DNA of 64,000 nucleotides from Stropharia rugosoannulata. Lineage: Eukaryota > Basidiomycota > Agaricomycetes > Agaricales > Strophariaceae. The notes beneath the pieces are model-generated. The model saw only the letters and a program-made list of their open reading frames with translations, did not search any database and was not told the origin of the DNA. Both the position numbers and the translations under genes were made by a program. The first letter of the stretch is position 1, and each line of letters starts with the position of its first letter. This document shows, in pieces, positions 53,799 through 64,000 of this stretch. Location of the stretch: positions 1,798,001 through 1,862,000 of the forward strand of contig JANCIK010000008.1 of NCBI GenBank assembly GCA_028532985.1, read 5' to 3'.

Positions 53799-55284
53799 TT
53801 AAACTGCACTGTAAGCCGGTGGTACTATTACAACATTACTGTCCTTCTTTCCAGTCCCTTTGACCCCTCTAACGCCACTATCCTGCTCTTGTATCTGGGT
53901 TACGCCATGGCGAGAGCCTAAAGCATCAGCGTCCCCGTTTGCCTGTTGAGTGTTTGATTGCTCGAGAATCGGGGTGAAGATGAGTGTATTGCTGATGTCG
54001 GAACCCTCTTCGTCCCTGCGTGAAGATTGGCGCCATATTTTATCGTCCACAGATACACTTTCACTGAGTACTGCCTGAGAAAATGGAAACGGGGTGTACT
54101 GTGATAATTGCGTTAGAGAATGCTGTATCTCGGCATGCTTTCTTCGGTGGCGAAAACGTCGCCAGATGAGTCCTGCAGGAATCATGATGAAGACCACGGA
54201 TGCCACAATGACAAACACCACAATATACGTTCTGGATAATTTGGGTGTAGAGCTGCCACTTGTGTGATTAGTTGCACCACTTGACGTGCTTGCAGATGGA
54301 GGAATGGTCGTTGAGAACACATTGGACGAAGATATAGTACCATTGACGATGACAAAGGAGTGTAATCCCCAAGGGTCGTCGTCAGTACCAAATGGCCCGG
54401 GAATCGTAATTTCATGGTTCTGCGCTGGATTGAGGTCTGAAGCATTGAACAGAATTCTGCCGGGCTGCGAACCATCGATCGAGCCATCCACCTTCTGAGT
54501 GATGTTGAATGTGGAATATGGCTGGGAATCGATGGTGTAATTGCCAGTACCGAAGGAATTTAATATTCCACCAAGAGCAATGATAGCTGAGCCTTTGGAG
54601 ATAATTCATAAATCATATCTCCATACTATGTAAAGGCAAACACTTACCATTGAATTGGTAACTTAGGGAGCTATTGAACCCATCGAGTGACGCCAGATAA
54701 GTTCCGTCGTCAGAGCTAAAATTGTCCAACTCTCCAATAAACTGTACTGATGGATCATCAGCCGTAACAGAAACGTATGGATACATTTGTGAGGTGTTGG
54801 AAGGTATAGGAAGGTATTCAATAAAGTCAAAAAGAATATCAAACCGCCTGAAACCAAAGCTGTAAAACGTAATTGTATGGTTGACAGTCTTGTTCAGTCC
54901 ACTCTGGGCGCATATTTTGGTAATTGACGCCTCTGTTCGTGCTTGAATTACAACTGGGGGCGTGGGGTTGTTGTCTAATTCACAATCCCATGGATAAGGG
55001 ACTGAGAGTGACGGGCCTGCTGGAAGTACAGCATAGATCCCGATGTATGATCCTTACATCAGAAGATTAGCTCTGAAATATACGACTTGAATGATATACA
55101 CACCTGTAAAGTTGTAGGCAAAAGATAAACCCGATGACGAGAAGTTACGCAAGGTATTTCCGATGGCACTATTAAGCAATGTTGTATCGGTAACAATATC
55201 TGGCGGTGGTGTATCATTGGACAGGTCAGGAGGGTTGTACTGAATACCAGAATCCGAATCGTCGACAATAACCGTCACAGTCAT
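53799..55284 (-). CDS. T5: single-pass membrane protein with PPAY tail
   Basis: Exons 55284-55104, 55052-54648 and 54592-53799 sum to 1380 nt (459 residues), with the family's two phase-1 introns. The start is MTVTVIVDDSDSGIQY. A Met 15 codons upstream is in frame but is not shared by the paralogues. Blocks: IGIYAVLPAGPS, SITKICAQSGL, FDFIEYLPIP, YPYVSVTADDPSVQF, QPGRILFNASDLN and WGLHSFVIVNGT. A membrane segment follows (YIVVFVIVASVVFIMIPAGLIW), then the tail with EQDSGVRGVKG and VPPAYSAV. The tail is the most diverged of the set but keeps both motifs. It is divergently oriented to F-box gene 2, with about 1.2 kb between starts. Confidence 0.85.
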
Positions 55285-56532
55285 TGGCAGAGTAGTAATG
55301 AAGGAACATTGATGTCTCTCATTCCACAATGAGGAAGCTATCTTATATGTCCTTCGTCACAACCGCAAAATATCTTATCCGGTGACATTCAACATGCAGC
55401 CTTTCCTCGAAATCCCTTAGAAACATGTACCGTTAGTAACTGTGATGCATGAAGATAAACGGGTCTTGTATGTGTATTATTTCTCTGTTTCCAAGAAAAC
55501 TGATTTACAATCTGATGTTACAACATAGTGTACTAGTAATCACTGATCCCTTACCCACCAGCGCTTAATTATTTGATTCAAGTAAGTAGACACCTTCCGA
55601 AAGACTCGCATTTAGGTGCTTTCGATGTCTGTTGACCTTCTCACTGAGCATAAAAACGCTTATAATCAAAGGGGAATCTACTAATAAAGTCCGTAATTAC
55701 ACTGTTGAAAGCGGAAGGAGATGAAAGATGTCGCCGTCGCCAGTAGGTATCATTCTTCCTTTCGAACTAATAGTGTCATGACATTTCTTAGTTTTCCGTA
55801 TGACTTTCTACTTATTCATCATTTCTACCATCATTTAATGAGAAATTATCTCTATGATACAAGCACATCTTCAGTCTTCTGCTATAATAAAATGATGATC
55901 ATACTTTCAATGATGCCATATGACAGGTACATACCATGTTGTACCACCTTTATTCACGGTTCATCGGACTTGATTACATCCCAGAACAGTACCATTTGCT
56001 AGCCCATAATATGTAGGCATCTACGTGTATTGTATCCATGTAATAGATAGCTTAGTGTTAAACCACATAGCGCCATTTGACTTGCGCATGCAGCCTCATT
56101 ATCCGACATGAATAGAGCAATTTCCCACGTACTACGTTGCAAAGCACAGCATCTTATAATACGCGGCTTACTTAACACGCCATTTTCTAATATTGCAATG
56201 TAGACTTTTTCTGTCACAGGCTACCATAGTCAGCTGGTGAGCCAGGCAACAATAGACGAAGCACTTCTTTCCATCTTTCGAACTCTCTCTATGACATAAC
56301 GTGTAAGCAGTGCTGCACTTCCCGGTAAGTATTATTATCTCTGGAACGAGGCCTACACGTTTCAAGCTTCCAACAATACGGTGTACATCTTCCGAAATAC
56401 GAAATACGTTGCTTGTCTTAAGCTCTCCTACAAAGTCACCTTATACCAGTGACCGCCTTGGCTTGTCTGTCCATCGACATCACTGGACGCCGTTTGATCT
56501 TCAGGTGGAAAACATATACAAGACGACTCACA
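55285..56532. other. divergent promoter region of T5 and F-box gene 2
   Basis: No gene seen. The open frame of the following gene extends upstream to 56449 but has no ATG before 56533. Confidence 0.45.
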
Positions 56533-58113
56533 ATGTCCTCAACCAAATCCGTAAACATTGAGTTTCTCCCCTCCGACCTCTACACGACAAATAGAGCACC
56601 AAATGATCTGGAACTGGCCTCAGCCAGAGCTTGGATACATTACTTCGAGGTCCAGCAACGTACGAGTGCAGAAGAGGCACCTAAGCGGAATGTTATAGGC
56701 AATGTCCGGATGCCTGGACAAAGTAATTATGAAGCACTTAAAAAGATTGTGGCACCAATTCGCCGCCTCCCCGAAGACATCTTCCGTCACATCTTCATGA
56801 CTTGCATGAGTCCCGACCGCCCTGCCTCGTTCTCTAATGGAGATGCGCCTGTTCTTCTTTCACATATTTGCAGCGATATGCGGAGAATTGCCCTCTCAAT
56901 TCCGGTGCTCTGGACGACGATTGACCTCGAAATATCGACTAGTACAGGCCGCAAGGTCACAAGCCGATGCGCCTACCGCAGATTGCAAGCACAGAAGAAT
57001 GGTCTGGAGGAGTGGCTTCTTCGTCGGTCTGGTAATTGTCCACTTCGTATTTCAGTCACACAAACAAGCTCGTGGGATATGAGGAAATGCTATTTACAAG
57101 ATGCCGCTCACGAGATAGTAATGGTTGCATTGGCATGCTTTTCCCGTTGGCGAGAGATTAACATATCTTTGCCCGCCTTTGATGAAACTATTCTATCCTT
57201 TCTGCGAGCGCTTAAACCCGAAGATGTCCCTGGACTGTGCGGATTATCTCTCATCAAACAGGTTGGGCTTTCAGAAAATTTGTATCCCATGCCTATCGTT
57301 TGTTCTCCTGGTTTGCAAAAAATAATCGGGTTTCCATTTTACGTCCTTAATGCTTATGGATTGCATGTACACCTTTCAACAATCACCCACCTCAGAGTTG
57401 GATGGGGTGTACTGGAAGATATATACACAGGCTTCTCAGACTTTATTCTCGCTCTCCGGCAATGTATCTCGCTTCTCGATCTTCGGATTTCAATTGGAGG
57501 TCCTACTGTAACAAACACGGGACTTTGCCCTAGCATACATCTACCCTATTTGCAACACCTCGGAATTCAGGAGGATTACTACACAGGTCTACTCAATATC
57601 ATAGAGTCCCCACGGTTGAACGAAATTTCCTACATCTTTGACTCCTGTTGGGTCATTCCGTCGGCCGTGACTATCATGTTGAAAAAATGTGGGAAAGATC
57701 TGACAACATTGTCTCTGGCCGGTGAGATACAAGCCGACTTACTCGTTGACGCTCTTTCATACTGCCGCCGGCTTGTCACCCTTGACATTTCCAAGCTCTA
57801 CTTTATATCTCAGCTCAGAACCAATTCCTGGGACATCTTTCTGTCCAGATTCGTATATCCTGATGAATCAGGACAAGTTATGTGTCCAGAAATGCAATAT
57901 TTTTACGCTAAGCAAATTAAATTTGTGCATTTGGAGACCTTTCGGCATTTTATTCTGCGCAAATCATCCACGGCCTCGTTAGTTCTTGCTCCATGGAAAA
58001 TGTTGAAAGGACATGTTCGCTGTATCAAGTATCACAAGGACGCAATACTGGGAATTCTACGTAGTTGCGACCGGTCCAAAATCGACATAAACCTTCAAAT
58101 CATTAGACCTTAA
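56533..58113 (+). CDS. F-box protein 2, agaricomycete type
   Basis: An intron-less frame of 526 residues. It starts MSSTKSVNIEFLPSDL, followed by TTNRAPNDLELASAR, the same element as in F-box protein 1. The F-box block is APIRRLPEDIFRHIFMTCM with LLSHICSDMRRIALSIPVLW. The remaining 400 residues have irregular leucine-rich spacing (LRISIGGP, LTTLSLAGEIQADLLVDAL). Predicted role is an SCF ubiquitin-ligase substrate receptor, by family. Paralogous over the whole length to the gene at 33292-34962. Each sits beside T-family genes, which suggests that the two families were duplicated together. Confidence 0.85.
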   Translation: MSSTKSVNIEFLPSDLYTTNRAPNDLELASARAWIHYFEVQQRTSAEEAPKRNVIGNVRMPGQSNYEALKKIVAPIRRLPEDIFRHIFMTCMSPDRPASFSNGDAPVLLSHICSDMRRIALSIPVLWTTIDLEISTSTGRKVTSRCAYRRLQAQKNGLEEWLLRRSGNCPLRISVTQTSSWDMRKCYLQDAAHEIVMVALACFSRWREINISLPAFDETILSFLRALKPEDVPGLCGLSLIKQVGLSENLYPMPIVCSPGLQKIIGFPFYVLNAYGLHVHLSTITHLRVGWGVLEDIYTGFSDFILALRQCISLLDLRISIGGPTVTNTGLCPSIHLPYLQHLGIQEDYYTGLLNIIESPRLNEISYIFDSCWVIPSAVTIMLKKCGKDLTTLSLAGEIQADLLVDALSYCRRLVTLDISKLYFISQLRTNSWDIFLSRFVYPDESGQVMCPEMQYFYAKQIKFVHLETFRHFILRKSSTASLVLAPWKMLKGHVRCIKYHKDAILGILRSCDRSKIDINLQIIRP

Positions 58114-58851
58114 TACGATATGGACATGCAATCAAATATAGATCTACCCTTGAGCTGATTGAGCACATGTCAAGTTTAGGTTTGTGGGAAGTCCAGTAGA
58201 ATATTTAAGATTGGTCCCATGTCGGGATACCCGGGTCCTTGATGTCTGTACTTATGTAGCGTAAAAGGAATGCATTACATCAATTACTTACAGCGCGGTC
58301 TCGAACAATCGGTGGTTACATAAGAGAGGCTGCGGTCAGATGGATATTTAATATTTGTGATTTAAATGAATCAAGACCAGGAGGTCCGAATAAGCATATT
58401 AATATGGTTCAGAGGAAGCTGTAAAACCTAAGGCGGGGGCGCAAAGTAAGAAAAACTCATTCACAGCCATAACTAAGCGGAACGTGAAACGGTAGAGGTA
58501 CACAGGTAGGCTCTAGATTCAAATATTAATGTAATATTCAATGTTTATACAATGATGTGTGATGATGCCCTTTCTTCTTTATAGGACTCCACTGCTTTTC
58601 GGAACTTGGATCAAGTACTCTATTAATGGCAGGTGTGCATATATGTAAGTGTTTTCACTGTCCAGCATCAGATTGCCTATTTTGGTGTCTACCCCTGTGA
58701 TGCATAGAACAGCAGCTGAGTCCCCATATGGCCATTGTTGCTCGCCATGAGGCCTTATAAGTTGCAACGCTCTCCACTGTTGCTGAGCGCAGCGCTATTC
58801 CACATCCCACCTTCTCATTCTCCTGTTGCCATAATTTTTGCTGTGTTTGAG
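58114..58851. other. intergenic
   Basis: No supported gene. Contains the upstream region of the DUF6534 gene. Confidence 0.45.
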
Positions 58852-61106
58852 ATGGCAGATGTCAGACTCTTGTAAGTAAGAACCTTCCCCAACATTCACT
58901 CAGCTGCTAACATGAAAGTTGATGAACCAGGTTCGGGCCCATCCTCATTGGGGTCTGTTTAAATATGATTCTTTATGGGGTGAGTGATTCGTGCCGCCAG
59001 GGGCTTACCAGTATCATGTGAAGTTGACAGTTTGGTTTTAGGTTTTGCTTGTCCAGGTATACTCTATATCTCAGTACACTTCCACACAGCTGGGGGACTG
59101 ATCTTTATTATTCAGATGTACCATTATTATGTGACTTATGGAAAGCGGTGGGCTTATTCAATTTGCGCATTTACCTTACAGTGACCAAATACACATGTGT
59201 CGCACCTTCACAGAGATGCCCCTTGGATCAGGTACCTGGTACGCGTCCACCTCTTCCGGTTACCAGTACTACTAGGTGCACATACACGTTAACTATAGGT
59301 ATACTACCTGCTTCTAGTAGAGACATTCAATACTGCTTCGGACATGTCAATTGTGTTTGAACCGCTTGTGGATAATTTTGGTATGTACACATATGTCAAG
59401 CTCGAAAGATACACCACTTTATGTATTTACCTAATATCTGGAACAGGTAAAGAAGAGGCGACAAAATTCTTTCCGACAAGTGAGTGGTCCGCTTGTTTCT
59501 GCTGTGATTTGAATAAGAGTGGAGTCGTTTGACTGAACGTGTGTTAATGTACAGTGTTTGCTGCCCGTACGTGTCTTTTTTTCAAAGCTTTTAGTATTCA
59601 AATAGTAATTTAACTCGTTGGGAACTGGTTTCATTCAACAAATAAAGAGCCTGTGATGGTTGTATGTGCTGATATTTCTACATTTTTAATGTGATGGGGC
59701 TAACTGAGAGATACAATTACATGCAGGTCGCAGTATCGACGCCTATCCAACTGTTCTTTGCATGGCGGATCTGGCTCCTGACTAAGTCCCGAATTATTGC
59801 GTGTGTCGTCGTTGCTTTTGCACTTGTCTCTCTCGGTGCGTATCTTAATGATTCACCTACCCAAAGGTAGCTAAAATGAATGAATTTCAATTTTAATTTT
59901 CAACCTTGACCCTTCCATTAACATTGAAGGCGGAGGGATATGCACTACGGCACTCATTGTCAAGATTGACCTGCTGTTTGCTCGCAAACCTGAGCTGCAT
60001 TGGCCCGCTCTCGTCTGGTTCCTGGCTGCATGCATAGCGGATATGATCATAGCCGGCATACTTGTCGTCACTCTGGTACGTCCTATCAATGTATCCACCA
60101 CATCACATCATTAATATCATATATATATAAACCCCTAACTGTTGGCCAACTGTTTTCTGCTGTATCTAGTCCAGGTGCAAGACTGGGTTTGCGGCAACTG
60201 ACGACGCCATTACAAGGCTCATTAAGTGTAGGTGGTGCTTCATATAATCATGATCAACTGCACTGACGAGCTTGGGTGGCGGATAAAGTAACTGTGCAAA
60301 CAGGACTTCTCACGTATGGATTTCTCCCAACTGACATCAATACCCACTCTGATGTGTTAGTTGCCACATTATCTGTCTATCAGTGCATTCTTCGCAATTA
60401 TGGATGTTGTATTTTTTATGTGTACGTCGGGTCATGCCTTCAGAGACTCTATCTATTCACTCATCCCCCTAATATTTCCCTCCAAAGCACTTCCGGTGGG
60501 CAGATATCTCATTTAATTATTAGACAATGCTGTCAACCTGAGCTCACCTACTCCTCCTAACTTTCAGAAAACTGCTTTGTGAGCAATTCTTTACTCTTCT
60601 GTATGGTGAACAAGACTGATGAACGAGTGATAGGAACTTTGTTTGGGACCTGGCACTCTCTAAGCTTTACTCAAACTGCTTGCTTTCTGGGCTCAATGCA
60701 AGATTAAGCCTAAGTATACAAGCTGACAGTGGATATCGGAGACAAATCGAAGGACCTTTTCCTTCTGGGAGTCTTCACCAACGTGGGGTGAGCAGCTGCG
60801 TGCTCTGACATGCTGACAGTTATATATATATAATCCACGCTAACTTCGGCATAGGATATTGACATCAAGAACTCTAGTGCAGCGTTTGAGCTGGAGACGC
60901 GTGGTATGCAGTCGTCTTACACCCCTTCTACTGATATGGAGTACGGAGTCGTAACAGTAACCAAGGTGGGCTTCAATTTACAAAAGCTGCTCAGACTGAA
61001 ATTTGGAAATGACTTTGATTGTCGTAATCTCAAGGTAGTTGAGACGAAGCGAGATCCGATGTTACGAAATGATGCTTGCGATAATGTCGAGGATGGAACG
61101 CAATAG
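58852..61106 (+). CDS. DUF6534-type multi-pass membrane protein, 17 exons with micro-exons
   Basis: Exons: 58852-58871, 58931-58979, 59042-59056, 59116-59147, 59214-59238, 59299-59380, 59447-59479, 59555-59570, 59711-59835, 59930-60075, 60170-60227, 60289-60313, 60384-60421, 60488-60495, 60568-60578, 60634-60787, 60855-61106. Total 1089 nt, 362 residues. Spliced blocks follow the agaricomycete DUF6534 pattern: FGPILIGVCLNMILYG, VLLVQMYHYY, LLLVETFNTASDM, MQVAVSTPIQLFFAWRI, GGGICTTALIVKI, WPALVWFLAACIADM, KTGFAATDDAITRLIK, LTVQTGLL, NFVWDLALSKLYSNCLLS and LNARLSL. About seven membrane helices are expected, with a cytosolic C-terminal tail. The family has no proven function. Micro-exons were placed because only they restore family blocks and frame. 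The 8-nt (60488-60495) and 11-nt (60568-60578) exons are the least certain. Confidence 0.82.
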
Positions 61107-61158
61107 TTCACCACGTTAGTTGTGTTTATAATTTGTCCGGGACAGTACTTTATATATA

Positions 61159-61756
61159 CAGTCGAACCTGCCATAGTCCATACATGTGATAGGCCATAAC
61201 CCCTTATACCCCATAGAAAAACCGGTCCACCGAATTGGTTCGCAGGGAAATTGGGCCCAAATCCTATAACCCTCTGATACTCCATACCCCATACCTTTTT
61301 TGAGGAAAATTAGGGGTAAATCCCATAGGTTCCCAGGGTTCTGGGCCTTAATCTAGGCATCATTCAGTACAAAAGAATATATTACTCCTTGATTCTGTGT
61401 ACAGCATCATTATATAGTGATATATCTGACAATTTTAGCGATTATACACATTTCTAGAGGTAGTTTGGGCGCCATTTCGCGAGGTAATCCAGTCACGTGA
61501 GACATTTACATTTTCTTAAGGGCAACGGCATCGAAGATTAGTTAACAATAATCAACCTTTATATATGGCTCATAGCATACGGTAGTGTCCTCAATGTATA
61601 TAAGACATTATTATGCTAAAATCTACACTTTATGTACAGTAAATGTGAAGGCAAAAATACGGTCTATTTTTAGCCCATTTTTGGTATCCCATACCCTGTA
61701 AAATCCCATACCTGGACGCGTCCACCGACAGGTATGGGCTTTGACAGGTTCTACTG
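61159..61756. mobile_element. pogo/Tc1-like MITE, 598 bp
   Basis: Left end CAGTCGAACCTGCCATAGTC and right end (complement) CAGTAGAACCTGTCAAAGCC form inverted repeats matching at most of about 26 positions. TA lies directly outside each end (61157-61158 and 61757-61758). CAGTnGAACCT is the terminal pattern known for pogo-related Tc1/mariner elements. No coding capacity. Confidence 0.82.
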
Positions 61757-61758
61757 TA

Positions 61759-63086
61759 CTGTGACGGGAATGATGTATATGTATGCTCCAGTGTCCACCG
61801 TATCTGTTGAATGTTGACATTGATTACTCGGTGTGTTTTGGAATGAGTTGCCGGTCCGCTGTATTGCGTCCGGCAAACGTTCCGCGAGGTGGTAAATCAA
61901 ACCGGCCGGCTTGTTCCGAACAAACCAAGTGCGTGGTCGCGCTAAGAGTAGCAACCACATCCTCACTACTATGTATATACTTTTCAACATACGCTCTCTG
62001 AGGCCTCCTCAAGTCTAACGCTCCATCCACGACTTCTTCCTCGCACGCATGAAAGCATTTCGTTCGTTTGCTCGGACCGTTCTCGCAAATATTGCTCCCC
62101 AAATTCATGTCAGGGCTGCTGCAGTTCCCGACGAAGATGGTTTGTACTTGACTGCGCGGCTGGCAGCTGTATATCATGCATCATGACCTTTTTTGCAAAT
62201 ATAATAGCGCTTATGGTTACAATTTAACGACCTCGTCAACCTCTCTTACTGGCATGGTTTACAAAATCACTCACTCAGTCCTGCAGGGAGCGGCTCGGAG
62301 TTCAAGCAATCTATTGAGGCACCGCCGTCTAGAGCATAAAAGCCCCCCAGCATATCATTAGGCTAGTCGATCACTCCATGCATCCATGCCATTCTAATTC
62401 TAGATGATTTTAATCCTTCTTCAGCACTTCACCTTCTTGCGTGAGTGTCCCGTCTCCACCAAGAAACGAGGTCTCGCTCCACATCCTCTGACAGTGATTC
62501 CTTGGTATTTGGTCTTCTGCAGCCTTCCCAGGTCTAGTTGATATGAACACTGTCCCGCCTACATCACTTCATCGGGGATGGGTTCAGATGTAGCACGACT
62601 ATTCTCTTCACTCGGCCCCCTATTCTAGGCCATACTCTTTCCGTGGCTCAAACTCAGCTCTGACCCTCTCGCAAGGCTTTGATCGAGCCCATATCTCTTC
62701 CTGCTGGCACCAATCGCTCATGCCTAACGCGTGCTCAGTGCTCAACTATGTAGCCCTGCTCGTCCACGCTCACCAGAGCTACCTCCTCCATAAAACTACG
62801 TATGTACCGTGTTTTCCGTCCTGGATTGCTGCCCCCTTCTCGTTGTGCATCACTAGTTTAACTAATTCTCAAGTAGCCTCTCCTATCTACATATGCGCGC
62901 CGTTGGATCACTTTTCCCTCCGTATATGCTACTAGCACAGTCCTTCTCTCTTTGAGGGCAACCTTGGATGATCAATGTTCGACCTTGCGAGAATATTCCT
63001 CTTCTCAAACTCCACATAAATAATGTTATCAAACACATGGCTATACAGTACGGCGATCATCATAGTCCATGGCTAGATCAATATCC
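61759..63086. other. no gene supported
   Basis: A short frame at 62049-62189 (46 codons) lacks any family sign. The rest is CT-rich and without open frames of note. Confidence 0.4.
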
Positions 63087-64000
63087 TCACGCCTGTAGTT
63101 CTTGCTTTTTAGGCTGGCCAGGTTTGAATGTGATCGGGGGCACGCTATCGAGCTCCGAGTTATCCATCGTTGTTGATCCTCCGATGTCGGCTACGTGAAA
63201 TGTGGTCAGCCTAGTTTGAGTATTTGCAGTCTCGGTTGATATCCCTAAGCCGACGCGGACGATAACAAGAGAGAATACAACACCCTAATCACTGTTAGTT
63301 ACGTAACCTGTTCTGGGTAGTAAGGTACCTACAATCACTTGTGTAACCTATAACAACAATCAGTCAACTTCCGTAATCACATAAATACAGGACTGATTAC
63401 TCACTGCATCTAATACAATATACTGAGAAAAGCTGCCTGAGAGATAGAGGGAGAGAAGAATGACAAGACACGCTGAATAAATGGCCCCGGATTCGATGAT
63501 GACTACCATTGCGGGTAGTATGTTGCTTCCGGAAAGAATCATGTTCTTTGTTTTTCGGTACATCCACCAAATGCGGACAGCAATCAGTGCTATAACAAGA
63601 GCATAGGTGAATCCGGGTACGCGATTATAGAGACTTGTCACTGCTTACTTGTCGAGCTAAAATTCGTGAATAGTGTTAAGGAAAAGAAGGACACGATCCA
63701 CTTTTGAAGAGAACTGATGAAGACAGGCGCGTCTGGTGACGCTCTCGCAAATGCCTGTAGAGCGCCGATGCCTACGCCTTTAAAAAAGGTGTTTCGATTA
63801 CTCAGACGGTGTACGGAAGTAGAACTCCGTGGAATTGTACACTCACCAATACTGGCGATAAAGCAGATCAGAATAGGTGTCACTACCCGCTTGTCGTTCA
63901 GCCAGACAAGATTCAGACGGTAAAGCTATAAAGAAAAATACGTGTCATGAAACTCTATGACATAGTTACCAATCTTACAATGAATGCATCCCCAACAAGC
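63087..64000 (-). CDS. multi-pass membrane protein of fungal 7-TM type, 5' end beyond window
   Basis: Exons visible on the minus strand: 64000-63979 (partial), 63925-63847, 63777-63649, 63599-63405, a 19-nt exon 63347-63329, and 63284-63087. Joined blocks: GDAFI with LYRLNLVWLNDKRVV, then TPILICFIASI, FSLTLFTNFSS joined to LIAVRIWWMYR, VVIIESGAIYSACLVILLSLYL, SQYIVLDAV, and a final VVFSLVIVRVGLGIST followed by a hydrophilic tail. This order is typical of an agaricomycete family of seven-helix membrane proteins, related in type to the DUF6533/6534 groups. The N-terminal helices lie outside the window. Function unknown. Confidence 0.78.

Noticed and set aside
62049..62189. 46-codon plus-strand frame starting MKAFRSFARTVL, considered as a mating pheromone precursor
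   Set aside because: Basidiomycete pheromone precursors end in a CaaX box. This frame ends in His-Ala-Ser with no Cys near the end, and no pheromone receptor gene is nearby.

Overview
The window looks like nuclear DNA of an agaricomycete (mushroom-forming basidiomycete). Genes are cut by many 50-66 bp GT-AG introns with CTNAY-like branch sites. The recognisable families are typical of, or restricted to, Agaricomycetes: Plavaka transposase, DUF6698, DUF6534, multi-pass membrane proteins of the DUF6533/6534 kind, 'PIRRLPEDI' F-box proteins and orphan 900-1000-residue families. Exon coordinates were worked out by hand from splice signals and reading-frame continuity; exon chains that sum to a multiple of three are noted as such.

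Left part (1-27.9 kb). A 10-exon Plavaka-type transposase gene on the minus strand (402-4569) reads intact. It is followed by a degenerate minisatellite (5764-6610), a minus-strand gene with two zinc-ligand clusters (7828-8718), a large orphan gene with a GC-AG intron (9580-12308), an unrecognised minus-strand gene (12902-14663), a three-exon unrecognised gene (16095-17182), a frameshifted DUF6698 gene (18674-20280) and a second large orphan gene with Pro-rich repeats (22712-25675). Stretches of degenerate or AT-rich DNA lie between them.

Middle part (27.9-58.1 kb) is the most unusual region. Five paralogous three-exon genes (here T1-T5: 27889-29354 +, 36755-38293 +, 40724-39230 -, 51809-48579 -, 55284-53799 -) encode single-pass membrane proteins. 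They share a start Met-Thr-Val-Thr-Val, a tail motif around Asp-Ser-Gly and a C-terminal PPAY. Two full F-box paralogues (33292-34962, 56533-58113), an F-box tail relic (35808-35995) and four copies of a small basic Ser/Pro-rich gene (here M1-M4, two full and two half copies) are interspersed, so the locus has grown by repeated block duplication. T4 is interrupted by a 1667-bp TIR element with a 7-bp target duplication. A complete Ty1/copia element with identical 218-bp LTRs (43487-48216) sits between T3 and T4. A decayed C-terminal T fragment lies behind T1.

Right part (58.1-64 kb). A 17-exon DUF6534 membrane-protein gene with 8- to 20-nt micro-exons (58852-61106) is followed by a pogo/Tc1-like MITE with TA target sites (61159-61756). 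A second multi-pass membrane-protein gene runs off the right edge on the minus strand (63087->64000). No rRNA, tRNA, CRISPR array or replication origin was recognised. Functional statements rest on remembered family patterns, not on searches.
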